Shown one piece after another: positions 15,749-24,605 of a stretch of 64,000 bases of DNA (positions are counted from its first letter, which is position 1; the number at the start of each line of letters is the position of its first letter). The position numbers were made by a program, and so were the translations under genes. Origin of the DNA: Granulicella aggregans (GTDB lineage Bacteria; Acidobacteriota; Terriglobia; Terriglobales; Acidobacteriaceae); assembly GCF_025685565.1 (NCBI RefSeq), contig NZ_JAGSYE010000002.1, forward strand, positions 62,001 to 126,000, read 5' to 3'. The notes under the pieces are model-generated. The model saw only the letters and a program-made list of their open reading frames with translations, searched no databases and had not been told where the DNA came from.

Positions 15749-16606
15749 TTGAAGGCCGCAAAAAAGACGGACATACCCGCCGTCGAGATACCCTGGGAGA
15801 ACCCTCTCATCCCCAACAAGCGCCTGCGCGAGCTCTACACGGCCATGGCCGAGCTGCGCCTGCTCGAAGAGCACATCGCCCTACTTCAGCGCCGCGCGAA
15901 GCCCGCAGCACGCATCGAGATCAATCCTGGGGAAGAAGCCTGCCGCGTCAGCGCCGTCCTCTCGCTACTCCCCGGCGACGTTACCAGCGAACCGGCCCCC
16001 GGCCTTGCAACCCGGTTTCTTCGCGGTACGAAGCTCTCTGAGATTCTCCATAGCGCAACTCCTGCGGCCAATACACCTCGGCTGGACTCCACGGAACTTC
16101 CTTTCGCACTGGATCCGGAGAGACGCCTCCTCCTCGCCATCGGCGCTGCCCTTGCGCTGGCCGCTAGGAAGAAAGGCCCGCTCGTCGCTGCCTTCATCTA
16201 TCCCGGCGAACTCACGCTTCCTGAGTGGAAGCCTATCTTCCGCCTCGCCTCTGCGCACGCTGCTCCCGTACTTTTCGTCGCTTTGCCTGCCTCCGGCGTC
16301 TCGCCCAAGCACGGCAAGCTCGCGGAACTATCGACCTCCGCCGGCGTTCCGGGCATTCCTGTCGACGCTGTCGACGCTGTCGCGCTCTATCGCGTCGTGC
16401 AGGAGTCGATGGTCCGCGTTCGCGCCGGTGGCGGCCCTGTTCTGATGGAGTGCATCCCCTTCGAGATCCCCGGACAAGACGCACAACCCACGGACCCTGT
16501 GCTCGCCATGCGCGCCTCGCTGCTCCACCGCAACGTCGCCGACGACGCCTGGTTCGCCTCGGTGGACGCCCGGTTCAGCGCCCGCCTGAAGGCCATCAAA
16601 CTCTAG
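15749..16606 (+). CDS. Degenerate E1-alpha-like thiamine enzyme homologue
   Basis: This 285-aa protein aligns with the alpha subunit of 2-oxo acid dehydrogenase E1 but is shorter than the usual 320-400 aa and has lost the cofactor site. The N-terminus (LRELYTAMAELRLLEEHIALL) and NPGEEACRVSAVLSLLPGDV match the family. The region where GDG and the following ENN bind thiamine diphosphate-magnesium reads FIYPGELTLPEWKP and VALPAS. The C-terminal VPGIPVDAVDAVALYRVVQE and RAGGGPVLMEC are again typical. It is unlikely to be catalytic and may be a structural or regulatory partner. The TTG start has a strong AAGGAG seven nt upstream. It lies directly after aceE, so a link to that complex is likely but inferred. 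Confidence 0.75.
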   Translation: MKAAKKTDIPAVEIPWENPLIPNKRLRELYTAMAELRLLEEHIALLQRRAKPAARIEINPGEEACRVSAVLSLLPGDVTSEPAPGLATRFLRGTKLSEILHSATPAANTPRLDSTELPFALDPERRLLLAIGAALALAARKKGPLVAAFIYPGELTLPEWKPIFRLASAHAAPVLFVALPASGVSPKHGKLAELSTSAGVPGIPVDAVDAVALYRVVQESMVRVRAGGGPVLMECIPFEIPGQDAQPTDPVLAMRASLLHRNVADDAWFASVDARFSARLKAIKL

Positions 16607-16639
16607 TCACGTTACCTGATTTAGACTCAAGCTATCGAG

Positions 16640-18577
16640 GTGCAGGTGCGTACAGGATTTCTACTTGCCGTGGCGAGTATCGCTTCGGCTCTCTGTTCTT
16701 CGCTGTCGGCCCAATCGACAAACCCGTCAATCACCTTCACTCCCATCGTTCCCTTCGAACTGACGGAGGCGGCCCTTACGCCCGCTTCTGGCCAGCAGGT
16801 GCAGTCCGTGCCTGCCCCCACACCGAACCAGGGCCCAATCCCTTCGCTGCCGCCCTACCTGCCCGCGCCGCAGCCAATGCCCGAACTCCCACCGCCCACG
16901 CCGCCGTCTCATCCCTTCCCCGAGTACAACGCATACGACCCCGGCGTCCTCCTCGCGCTCCCCGACCGCTCCGGCTCCGTCTTCATCCCTGTCGACAACT
17001 GGATCTATCCTGAGCTCGTCCGCCTCTATGAACTCGGATACGCTGACACCCTCTCGCTCGGCCTTCGCCCCTGGACCCGTCGCTCCGTCCTCCACGTCCT
17101 CGAAAAATCTCAGGCCGCGATACTCAACGGCGACAGCGAAGAGGCAAAAGGCATCTTCGCAGCGCTTGTCGATGAGCTCGACACCGAGCGCGAGACCGGC
17201 CACGCTGCACGCCCCATCGTCTATGGCACGGAGTCCGTCTATACGCGGCTGATGGGCATCTCGGGCACGCCTCTTCGCGACAGCTTTCATCTTGGCCAGA
17301 CCCTCGTCAACGACTACGGCCGTCCCTACGAACACGGCTTCAACGCCCTTGCCGGCTTCTCCACGATCGCGGAGGCTGGTCGGTTCTCCCTGTATGTTCG
17401 GGCCGAGTACGAACATGCTCCCTCGGCCACTGGCTACTCGCTGGCGCTGGCCAATCAGCTTTCGCTGGGAGACAACATCGGGCCCTACGCCGCCCCTAAT
17501 GCCCCACAGGCCACCATCCCCGCAGGCCCCATCGCCGCGCAGAATCCCTTCCGCATCGTCGAAGCGAATCTTTCCTATCATCTCCTCAGCCACGAGATCT
17601 CATTCGGCAAGTCCGATGCCTGGCTTGGCCCCGCTGCGGGCGCATCGATGGCGTGGTCGAACAACGCGGAAGACATTTATTCGTTCCGCATCAATCGCAT
17701 CGAACCCCTGCGGATTCCTCTGCTCTCACGAATCACCGGCCCTTTCCGCTACGACTTCTTCTACGGCAGCCTGAAAGGCCACACCTACCCGAACAGCCCC
17801 TACGTGCACTCCGAGTCGCTAAGCTTCCAGCCCACGGGGAACCTGCAGATCGGATTCCAGCGCACAATCATCTTCGGTGGCAAGGACCATGCTCCGGTGA
17901 CGCTTCATACATTCCTCAAGGGTTTTTTCAGCACCAGCGGTACCAGCGCTGCCATGAAGTACTCCCGCGACGACCCAGGTGCCCGCTTCAGCAGCTTCAA
18001 TCTTAGTTACCGGCTGCCTTACATCCGCCACTACGCCACGTTCTACGTCGACTCCAACGTCCACGACGATCTCTCGCCCATCGACGCTCCTCGTCGCGCC
18101 GCCTTTCGCACAGGCATCGACCTCTCGCAGCTCCCCGGCCTCCCGAAGCTCGAACTCCGCGTCGAGGCCGTCTCTACCGACCCGCAAATCACCCAGAGCC
18201 AGCAAGGCGGCTTCTTCTACGTAGAGACCATCCAACGCCAGGGCTACACCAACAAGGGTTTCCTGCTCGGCGACTGGATTGGCCGCGAGGCGAAGGGTGG
18301 CCAGGCATGGCTGACTTATCACATCGCTCCAAAGGAGTGGATTCAGTTGGAGTACCTAAACAAAAAGATCCCCAACGACTTTGTAGGCGGCACCACTCAG
18401 AACCAGTTCAAGGCGTCGGTCGTCAAGCGCTTTCATCAGGACATCGAGCTCAATGCGTCGGTCCAGTACGAAGCCTGGAAGGCACCTATCTACCTCACCA
18501 CCAGGCAGTCAGACACCACCGCGGCTTTCCAGGTCACCTGGTTCCCCAAGCTCAAGACATCCAGCTTCTTCAAATAG
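16640..18577 (+). CDS. Wzi-like capsule assembly outer-membrane protein
   Basis: The 645-aa product has a signal peptide (cleavage after about residue 24, LSAQS), a proline-rich linker (about residues 50-95) and a long beta-strand-rich region like the Wzi family of outer-membrane proteins that tether capsular polysaccharide. Segments such as ESVYTRLMGISGTPLRDSF and ISFGKSDAWLGPAAGASMAWSN are typical. The C-terminal aromatic-ended strands (ending SSFFK) fit a beta-barrel. It starts at GTG 16640 (GTG 16646 possible). It is convergent with the UDP-sugar genes and begins the polysaccharide locus, which supports surface attachment of the product. Confidence 0.85.
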   Translation: MQVRTGFLLAVASIASALCSSLSAQSTNPSITFTPIVPFELTEAALTPASGQQVQSVPAPTPNQGPIPSLPPYLPAPQPMPELPPPTPPSHPFPEYNAYDPGVLLALPDRSGSVFIPVDNWIYPELVRLYELGYADTLSLGLRPWTRRSVLHVLEKSQAAILNGDSEEAKGIFAALVDELDTERETGHAARPIVYGTESVYTRLMGISGTPLRDSFHLGQTLVNDYGRPYEHGFNALAGFSTIAEAGRFSLYVRAEYEHAPSATGYSLALANQLSLGDNIGPYAAPNAPQATIPAGPIAAQNPFRIVEANLSYHLLSHEISFGKSDAWLGPAAGASMAWSNNAEDIYSFRINRIEPLRIPLLSRITGPFRYDFFYGSLKGHTYPNSPYVHSESLSFQPTGNLQIGFQRTIIFGGKDHAPVTLHTFLKGFFSTSGTSAAMKYSRDDPGARFSSFNLSYRLPYIRHYATFYVDSNVHDDLSPIDAPRRAAFRTGIDLSQLPGLPKLELRVEAVSTDPQITQSQQGGFFYVETIQRQGYTNKGFLLGDWIGREAKGGQAWLTYHIAPKEWIQLEYLNKKIPNDFVGGTTQNQFKASVVKRFHQDIELNASVQYEAWKAPIYLTTRQSDTTAAFQVTWFPKLKTSSFFK

Positions 18578-18593
18578 TCCTTGCGCTGGAAGA

Positions 18594-19547
18594 CTACGCT
18601 TTTGCTGCGGCCCGTTCGACGCACTCGCGAAAGTATCCCACGGACATCTCCAGCCCCTCGCGCAGCGACACCTTCGGCTCCCAACCCAGCAGGGTCTTGG
18701 CCTTCGTGATGTCTGGCTTCCGTCGCGCCGGATCGTCGACGGGCAGATCCTTGAAGACGATCTCCGCCTTCGATCCCGTCACTTCCAGGACCTCTCGAGC
18801 GCACTCGAGGATCGTCCACTCAACGGGATTTCCGATATTCACGGGCAGCACCTCGTTCGACTTCGAGAGCCGCACAATCCCGTCGATCAGGTCCGACACA
18901 TAGCAGAAGCTGCGCGTGTGCGATCCATTTCCATAGACTGTCAGCGGCTTTCCACTCAACGCTTGAATCAACAGATTGGAGATGACTCTCCCGTCGTTTG
19001 CCTGGAGTCTCGGACCGTACGTGTTGAAGATGCGTACCAGCCTCGTATCGAGACCGTGATAGCGGTTATAGGCCATCACAGCGGCTTCGGAGAACCGCTT
19101 TGCCTCGTCGTACACCGAACGCGGCCCGATCGGATTCACCCTGCCCCAGTACGTCTCCACCTGCGGATGGACGTCAGGGTCGCCATAGCACTCCGACGTC
19201 GACGCGTGCAGATATGCCGCGTCATAACGCTTCGCGATTTCCAGCGTGTTCAGCGTTCCCGCTGACCCCACCAGCAGCGTCTCAATTCCCAGTCGCGCGT
19301 AGTCCACCGGGCTGGCCGGGGATGCGAAGTTGAAGACGTAGTTCACGCGCCCGCAGTCGAACGGCGTGCAGATGTCCTGCTCGATGAACTCAAACCGCGC
19401 TTCGTTCTTCAGGTGGGCGAGATTCGCCGCGTCTCCGGTCGAAAAGTTGTCGACACCGACGACAAGTTTGTCCTCGGCAAGAAGAGCGTCGCATAGATGA
19501 GAACCCAGAAAACCGGCAGCTCCCGTAATCAGAACTCGTTGTTGCAT
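18594..19547 (-). CDS. uxs: UDP-glucuronate decarboxylase (UDP-xylose synthase)
   Basis: This 317-aa extended short-chain dehydrogenase converts UDP-glucuronate to UDP-xylose through NAD-dependent oxidation and decarboxylation. The N-terminal nucleotide motif is [24 protein letters not shown], the catalytic [15 protein letters not shown] with Tyr-x3-Lys, and RIFNTYGPR all match Uxs rather than UDP-glucose epimerases, as do the short length and absence of an arginine-rich ArnA-like domain. It lies 171 bp downstream of ugd on the same strand, so the two enzymes probably act in sequence: UDP-glucose to UDP-glucuronate to UDP-xylose for the polysaccharide encoded nearby. Confidence 0.88.
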   Translation of the reverse strand: MQQRVLITGAAGFLGSHLCDALLAEDKLVVGVDNFSTGDAANLAHLKNEARFEFIEQDICTPFDCGRVNYVFNFASPASPVDYARLGIETLLVGSAGTLNTLEIAKRYDAAYLHASTSECYGDPDVHPQVETYWGRVNPIGPRSVYDEAKRFSEAAVMAYNRYHGLDTRLVRIFNTYGPRLQANDGRVISNLLIQALSGKPLTVYGNGSHTRSFCYVSDLIDGIVRLSKSNEVLPVNIGNPVEWTILECAREVLEVTGSKAEIVFKDLPVDDPARRKPDITKAKTLLGWEPKVSLREGLEMSVGYFRECVERAAAKA

Positions 19548-19666
19548 AGTCTTACGTTCCTTCTTGCATGGAGAAAGCCGTGACCGTCTCTTGTCCGCAG
19601 TCTTCCATCGAGTGTTACTGGCCAGAATGAGCCGACCGGTGGAAGATTATGCCTCTCAACAAATGA

Positions 19667-19689
19667 GGCCGTTCCATCAGGAAACGGCC
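19667..19689 (-). terminator. Hairpin between ugd and uxs
   Basis: A hairpin of GGCCGTT and AACGGCC with additional CC/GG pairs inside a bulged stem lies just after the ugd stop. There is only a short TTTG run nearby, so it may attenuate rather than end transcription into uxs. Confidence 0.4.
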
Positions 19690-19718
19690 CCTTCGATCGA
19701 GGACACAAACCAGCTTGC

Positions 19719-21134
19719 TTATACAGTCGCCGGCTCTGGGACGGATTCACGAACCGGGTAGGAGGTAGGCCGTCCGATGCTGACGTAGGTGAAGTTATGG
19801 TTCGCCATGACGATCGGATCGAACATGTTTCTTCCGTCGATCATGATCGGATAGCGCATCGAGCTGTTGAGCTTCGCCAGGTCAAGATTCTTGAACTCAG
19901 CCCAGTCCGTCAGGATCAGCAGTGCGTCCGTATCCGCCGCCGCCTCGTAAGCATCGTTCGCATACTTCATCTGCGGCCCAGACGGAACCACCTGTGCCGT
20001 GCGCTCCATCGCCGCCGGATCGTAAGCCACGATGGAGCAGCCCTCGCCCATCAGCATCTTCACCAGCTCAATCGCCGGGGAGTCGCGGATATCGTCCGTC
20101 TCGCCCTTGAACGCTAGTCCCAGAACGCCGAGTTTCTTACCGCGCAGCGTCCAAAGCGCTGCTCGAACCTTGCGCACGAAACGTACCTTCTGGTTTGCGT
20201 TGATCTTCTCCACCTCAGTCAGCAGGCTGAAGTCCACGCCAAGCTGGTCGGCTACGGAACGGAACGCCGCCACGTCCTTCGGGAAGCAAGAGCCGCCGTA
20301 TCCGATACCCGGCCGCAGGAACTTCGGTCCGATGCGCGTATCGAGTCCCAGCCCATGCGCTACCTGCTGTACGTTTGCGTCGGTCGCCTCACAGAGGTTT
20401 GAAACTGCGTTGATGAACGAGATCTTCAGTGCGAGGAACGCATTCGAAGCGTGCTTGATGATCTCGGCGCTCTTAGTCGAGGTGAGCAAGAGCGGCGGGA
20501 CAGCCGTCTCATTGCACATTCCTGGGATCGCATCGGCGGTCTTGTAGTAGCTGCCTTCAGTCAAAGGAGCGTAGATCTTCGTCAGGATCGCAGCGGCCCG
20601 CTCGCTGTCGGCACCGACCACGATGCGATCCGGGTGCAGGAAGTCTGCAACCGCTGTTCCTTCGCGTAAAAATTCGGGGTTCGACACCACATCGAACAAG
20701 TTTCGCGCCACGCCGTTCCGTTCCATCGCGCGGCGGATCCACTCGTTGGTATACACGGGCACTGTGCTCTTCTCGACGATCACCGTGTACTTGTTCAACG
20801 ATCGCGCAATCTCGCATGCGACGGCTTCAACGTAGGAGAGATCTGCGTCGCCCGTCTCGCTCTGCGGTGTTCCCACCGCGATGAAGATCGCGTCGCTCTC
20901 TCGGGTAGCTTCAGCCAGGTCCGTCATGAAGCGGATCCGCTCGTTCCGGTAACGTCCCAGAAGCTCCGGAAGATGCTCCTCATGAATCAAGGTATCGCCT
21001 GCGCGAAGTGCGGTGACCTTGCGCTCGTCGTTATCGACGCAGATAACCTGGTGTCCCATCTCGGCGAAGCACACGGCGGCGACCAGTCCAACATATCCTG
21101 AACCGACGACCGCAATCTGGATCGAAGATGACAT
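19719..21134 (-). CDS. ugd: UDP-glucose 6-dehydrogenase
   Basis: This 471-aa enzyme oxidises UDP-glucose twice to UDP-glucuronate with NAD. The Rossmann motif VVGSGYVGLVAAVCFAEMGH is at the N-terminus. The active-site cysteine is in GYGGSCFPKDV, preceded by FLRPGIGYGG. The C-terminal UDP-binding domain has GLAFKGETDDIRDSPA. ATG 21134 was chosen because it puts the Rossmann fold right at the start and has AGGAG eight nt upstream; an in-frame upstream ATG (21155) would overlap that site. It is divergent from the tyrosine autokinase gene and upstream of uxs. Wzc-type kinases often phosphorylate Ugd, so functional coupling here is plausible. Confidence 0.96.
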   Translation of the reverse strand: MSSSIQIAVVGSGYVGLVAAVCFAEMGHQVICVDNDERKVTALRAGDTLIHEEHLPELLGRYRNERIRFMTDLAEATRESDAIFIAVGTPQSETGDADLSYVEAVACEIARSLNKYTVIVEKSTVPVYTNEWIRRAMERNGVARNLFDVVSNPEFLREGTAVADFLHPDRIVVGADSERAAAILTKIYAPLTEGSYYKTADAIPGMCNETAVPPLLLTSTKSAEIIKHASNAFLALKISFINAVSNLCEATDANVQQVAHGLGLDTRIGPKFLRPGIGYGGSCFPKDVAAFRSVADQLGVDFSLLTEVEKINANQKVRFVRKVRAALWTLRGKKLGVLGLAFKGETDDIRDSPAIELVKMLMGEGCSIVAYDPAAMERTAQVVPSGPQMKYANDAYEAAADTDALLILTDWAEFKNLDLAKLNSSMRYPIMIDGRNMFDPIVMANHNFTYVSIGRPTSYPVRESVPEPATV

Positions 21135-21217
21135 GAGGTGTTCTCCTGTTTTCATTTTGGCTACATGCCCATTCTAAGCGAAGTGCCCTGACAGTCCACA
21201 ACCTCGGCGATTCACGG

Positions 21218-21246
21218 TTCGATCTCGCAAGTCTTTCGGCTACAAT
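21218..21246 (+). promoter_or_regulatory. Candidate leaderless promoter of the kinase gene
   Basis: TACAAT at 21241-21246 lies exactly six nt before ATG 21253, and TTCGAT lies 17 nt further upstream as a weak -35. Transcription should start at or next to the start codon. No Shine-Dalgarno sequence is present, which supports a leaderless mRNA. Confidence 0.5.
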
Positions 21247-21252
21247 CCACTT

Positions 21253-23523
21253 ATGGCGTTACAGATAGAGCAGCCTGCCTCACCCAGGGAGCCGGCGAGT
21301 TTCACTCCTGTGGGTACAGGTGTTACGACAGAGACCTCACTCTCTGAATCAATCATCGTCCTCAGAAAACGTAAGCTTATCGTCATTGCTGCCGTCGTTC
21401 TTGGACTTATCTATGGGGCCTATCGAGCGGTAACCCAGATCCGCATGTTCGATTCCTCGGCTAAGATCGAGGTTCGAAACGGAGCGTCGCAGGAGTACAA
21501 GATCGATCCTGCGCAGGCGCTTCAGGGCGATTCGACAAGCAACAAGATGGCCGCCGAGGTCGTCATTTTGCAAAGCGACTCACTGATGATGACAGTCGCT
21601 CGTGAGATGAACCTTTGTAATAACCCTGCCTTCCTTGGCGAAAAGGGACCTGTACCTTTCAGTTCGCTCGATGACCTGGCCACCCGTGAGAAGACACTCC
21701 ATCGCCTTCACTCGGAGTTGAAGATTCAACTCGTCCCCAAGACGGACATCATCAAGCTCAACTACTCCAGTCTTGACCGCAAGCTCTCTGCCGACATAGT
21801 CAACCGCGTCATCGCGGACTACATCCAGAGGAGCTATGAGACGCGCTATCTTTCCACGCAGCGTGTCTCGCAGTGGCTTTCGGGTCAGCTCGACGACTTG
21901 AAACACCAGGTCGAAAGCTCCCAGGAGCAGATGCTCGATCTTCAGCGCAAGCTCGGCATGCTTGGCCTTGATCCGACCAAGAACCAGAACACGACGACCC
22001 TTGAAGATCTCTCCGTTGCCGTCGCTCAGGCCAAGATTCAGCGCATCCTGGCGGAATCACGCTACCGGGCGATGACACAGATGGACCCGAACTCCATCGA
22101 AGACTCGATCGATCCGAGTAAGGGGGCGGCACCGCCGGCCCTCACGACGCTTCGCACCTCCATCGCGACCGCCAAAGCCACCCTGGCCGACCTGGAGGCG
22201 AATCTTGGACCCAATCACCCACAGGTCAAGGCTCAGAAGGCCCAGATACTCTCGCTGGAAAAAGAGCAGGACAAGGAACAGGCCCGGTTGCTCGCACAGG
22301 CGAAGGAGAACTTCGTCATTGCCAAGGCCAGCGAAGACCGTATCGACGCATCGCTCGACGCGCAGAAGCAGGACGCCTACAAGATGCGCAACGATCTGGT
22401 CGAGTACACCCTTCGTGCCCGAGAGTTTGAAAGCAATCGCACCTTGTACGAAGGTCTGCTACAGCGCCTTCGTACTGCCGGTGTAGAGGCTGGCCTCGAG
22501 TCGTTGGAGATCGACATCGTCGATCCCGCGGTCCCTGCTGCCGCCCCGACACTTAAGCCGAAGTCAACCATCCTGATCACGGCCTTCATTATCAGCGCGC
22601 TGGCTGGAATCATGATCGCGTTCATCCTCGAGAGCCTCGACACGGGGCTGAAGAGCATCGCCGACGTCGAAGCCGTCACCGGCCTTCCTTCGCTCGCCAT
22701 CATTCCCCGGTATAAGCGCGGTGCGGGCGAAGTGACTGACAGAATGTCGATCGCGCAGAAGAATCTCTCGGTGCTCACCTCACCGAAGTCTCAATTTGCC
22801 GAGGCTCTCCGCTCGCTCCGAACATCGCTGCTGCTCTCGCATACCGGGAAGCCGCCGAAGTTCATTCTCTTCACCAGCGCAACTCCGTCCGAAGGCAAGA
22901 CAACCGTCTCCACCAATACCTCCTGCATCCTTGCGGGTGGGGGGACAAGGGTTCTTCTCATCGATGCCGATATGCGGCGGCCAGCCGTGCATCCGCGCTT
23001 CGGGCTTAGTGGAAAGATCGGTCTCAGCACGCTGCTGACCGGTGGCACCACGTTGGAAGAGACCATCCAGAATGTGCCCGAGGCCCCCACACTCGACATC
23101 ATCGCAAGTGGTCCGGTTCCACCTTTCCCCGCGGAACTTCTCGGCTCCCAAGCCATGAGAGATCTTCTGGCTCGCGCGGGAACAATCTACGACTACGTCG
23201 TCATCGACTCGCCACCCATTCTGTCCGTGACCGATGGCGTCATCCTGGCGCGCGATGCGGACGCTGTGGCTCTTGTCGTCCGCCACGGAAAATCCAGCAA
23301 ACACATCGTCCGACGCGCACGCGATCTCCTCATCCGTGCAGGAGCACCGATTACCGGCATCGTGCTCAATGCGGTCGATCTCAACGCTCCCGAATATCAG
23401 GGATACTACGGGCAGTCCGGCTATCACTACTCGGGAAGCGACTCCGAGACATGGGAGCCGCAATCCGCAAAGTCGAGCTCGTCGAAGTCGTCCAAATCAG
23501 ACGACTCAGACAGGAAGGCATAA
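21253..23523 (+). CDS. Polysaccharide co-polymerase/tyrosine autokinase (Wzc/GumC type)
   Basis: This 756-aa inner-membrane protein fuses a Wzz-type chain-length domain with a bacterial tyrosine kinase. A first membrane helix (KLIVIAAVVLGLIYGAY) is near residue 40, long coiled-coil regions lie at about 200-290 and 330-410, and a second helix (ILITAFIISALAGIMIAFIL) near 440. The cytoplasmic kinase has Walker A SATPSEGKTT near 545, Walker A' VLLIDADMRRP near 570 and Walker B YVVIDSPP near 650. The tail holds a tyrosine cluster (YQGYYGQSGYHY) for autophosphorylation, then a Ser/Lys-rich end. It would control polymer length and export with the Wza-like protein two nt downstream. Confidence 0.94.
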   Translation: MALQIEQPASPREPASFTPVGTGVTTETSLSESIIVLRKRKLIVIAAVVLGLIYGAYRAVTQIRMFDSSAKIEVRNGASQEYKIDPAQALQGDSTSNKMAAEVVILQSDSLMMTVAREMNLCNNPAFLGEKGPVPFSSLDDLATREKTLHRLHSELKIQLVPKTDIIKLNYSSLDRKLSADIVNRVIADYIQRSYETRYLSTQRVSQWLSGQLDDLKHQVESSQEQMLDLQRKLGMLGLDPTKNQNTTTLEDLSVAVAQAKIQRILAESRYRAMTQMDPNSIEDSIDPSKGAAPPALTTLRTSIATAKATLADLEANLGPNHPQVKAQKAQILSLEKEQDKEQARLLAQAKENFVIAKASEDRIDASLDAQKQDAYKMRNDLVEYTLRAREFESNRTLYEGLLQRLRTAGVEAGLESLEIDIVDPAVPAAAPTLKPKSTILITAFIISALAGIMIAFILESLDTGLKSIADVEAVTGLPSLAIIPRYKRGAGEVTDRMSIAQKNLSVLTSPKSQFAEALRSLRTSLLLSHTGKPPKFILFTSATPSEGKTTVSTNTSCILAGGGTRVLLIDADMRRPAVHPRFGLSGKIGLSTLLTGGTTLEETIQNVPEAPTLDIIASGPVPPFPAELLGSQAMRDLLARAGTIYDYVVIDSPPILSVTDGVILARDADAVALVVRHGKSSKHIVRRARDLLIRAGAPITGIVLNAVDLNAPEYQGYYGQSGYHYSGSDSETWEPQSAKSSSSKSSKSDDSDRKA

Positions 23524-23525
23524 CG

Positions 23526-24542
23526 ATGAACCTCCTCGCCACTCTCCTCAAAGGAAGCAAATCGATGCCCCGCCTCCGGATGCTCACCTGTTCGCTGCTT
23601 GCGGCCCTGCTTCTATCGTTCGCGACCGCATCGGCCAACGCTCAATTCAGCGGCCCGGGCGTGAAGAGTCCCGTTCCGGCAGACACCGGAACTCCCACGA
23701 CCGATGCTGCTCTTCTCCATCCGGCAAACCGTTCGATCTACCTGACCCCGGGCGACCTCGTCACCGTACACATCTTCGGTTCGCTGGACTATACACCCGT
23801 CGTACGGGTCTCACTGGACGAGACGATACAGTTGCCGCTGATCGGTATCGTCTCCGTGAAGGGACTCACCGTCCAGCAGGCCGAAACCCTCATCGCTACG
23901 AAGCTCAGGACCTCCGGGATGTACGTTGATCCGCAGGTGAGCATTCAGGTCACCGAATCCACCAACGGGGTCATCACAGTCGCTGGCGAGGCCCACGCAG
24001 TCATTCCCGCCAGCTCCGAACGCCGCCTGCTGGAAGTCCTCTCGGCGGCCGGCGGCCTCCCGCCAAACGCCAGCCACACGCTCACCATAGACCGTCCCGG
24101 TGTAGATAAGCCTCTTGTCGTCGATCTTGGGAACGACCCCATGCATAGTCGCGAGGTCAACATCCCCCTCTACCCGGGAGACACCGTCGTCATCTCTCGC
24201 GTTGGCGTCGTCTACATGCTCGGCGAATTCAAGACTCCTGGCGTCATTCCGATCCAGCAGAACTCCCCTTTGACCCTTCTGCAAGCGACCTCGGTCGCCG
24301 GTGGCACCCTCTATGCGGGCAAATTTCAGGACCTCCGCATCATCCGTACAGTGGATAGCAAACGCACCTTCGTCCAGGTGGATGTCAGGCGCGTGATGCT
24401 GGGTAAGGATCCCGACCCGATCCTTCAGGCGGACGACATCGTCTACCTTCCCACCAGCGCCCTCAAATCCGCCGTTGTATCAGGAGGCCTGAATCTCCTC
24501 ATCAGCGTAGCCAACCTCGCCGTCATCTCCGCCCGCTACTAG
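23526..24542 (+). CDS. Wza-like polysaccharide export protein
   Basis: The 338-aa product has a signal peptide (about residues 15-40, ending SANAQ), a Poly_export domain (about 65-150, starting YLTPGDLVTVHIFG) and two SLBB-like segments (about 155-300, with VYMLGEFKTPGVI). These features define the outer-membrane channel partner of Wzc-type kinases. No lipobox cysteine was found, unlike E. coli Wza. The C-terminus ends in a hydrophobic stretch (LNLLISVANLAVI) that could form the membrane-crossing helix. ATG 23526 follows the kinase stop by two nt; an upstream frame would lie inside the kinase gene. Confidence 0.88.
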   Translation: MNLLATLLKGSKSMPRLRMLTCSLLAALLLSFATASANAQFSGPGVKSPVPADTGTPTTDAALLHPANRSIYLTPGDLVTVHIFGSLDYTPVVRVSLDETIQLPLIGIVSVKGLTVQQAETLIATKLRTSGMYVDPQVSIQVTESTNGVITVAGEAHAVIPASSERRLLEVLSAAGGLPPNASHTLTIDRPGVDKPLVVDLGNDPMHSREVNIPLYPGDTVVISRVGVVYMLGEFKTPGVIPIQQNSPLTLLQATSVAGGTLYAGKFQDLRIIRTVDSKRTFVQVDVRRVMLGKDPDPILQADDIVYLPTSALKSAVVSGGLNLLISVANLAVISARY

Positions 24543-24605
24543 GCAGTTGTCTACCACCTTCCGCTGCTCAACCGCACACCTGTGTCACGTAGGCTATGCC
24601 CCTAA

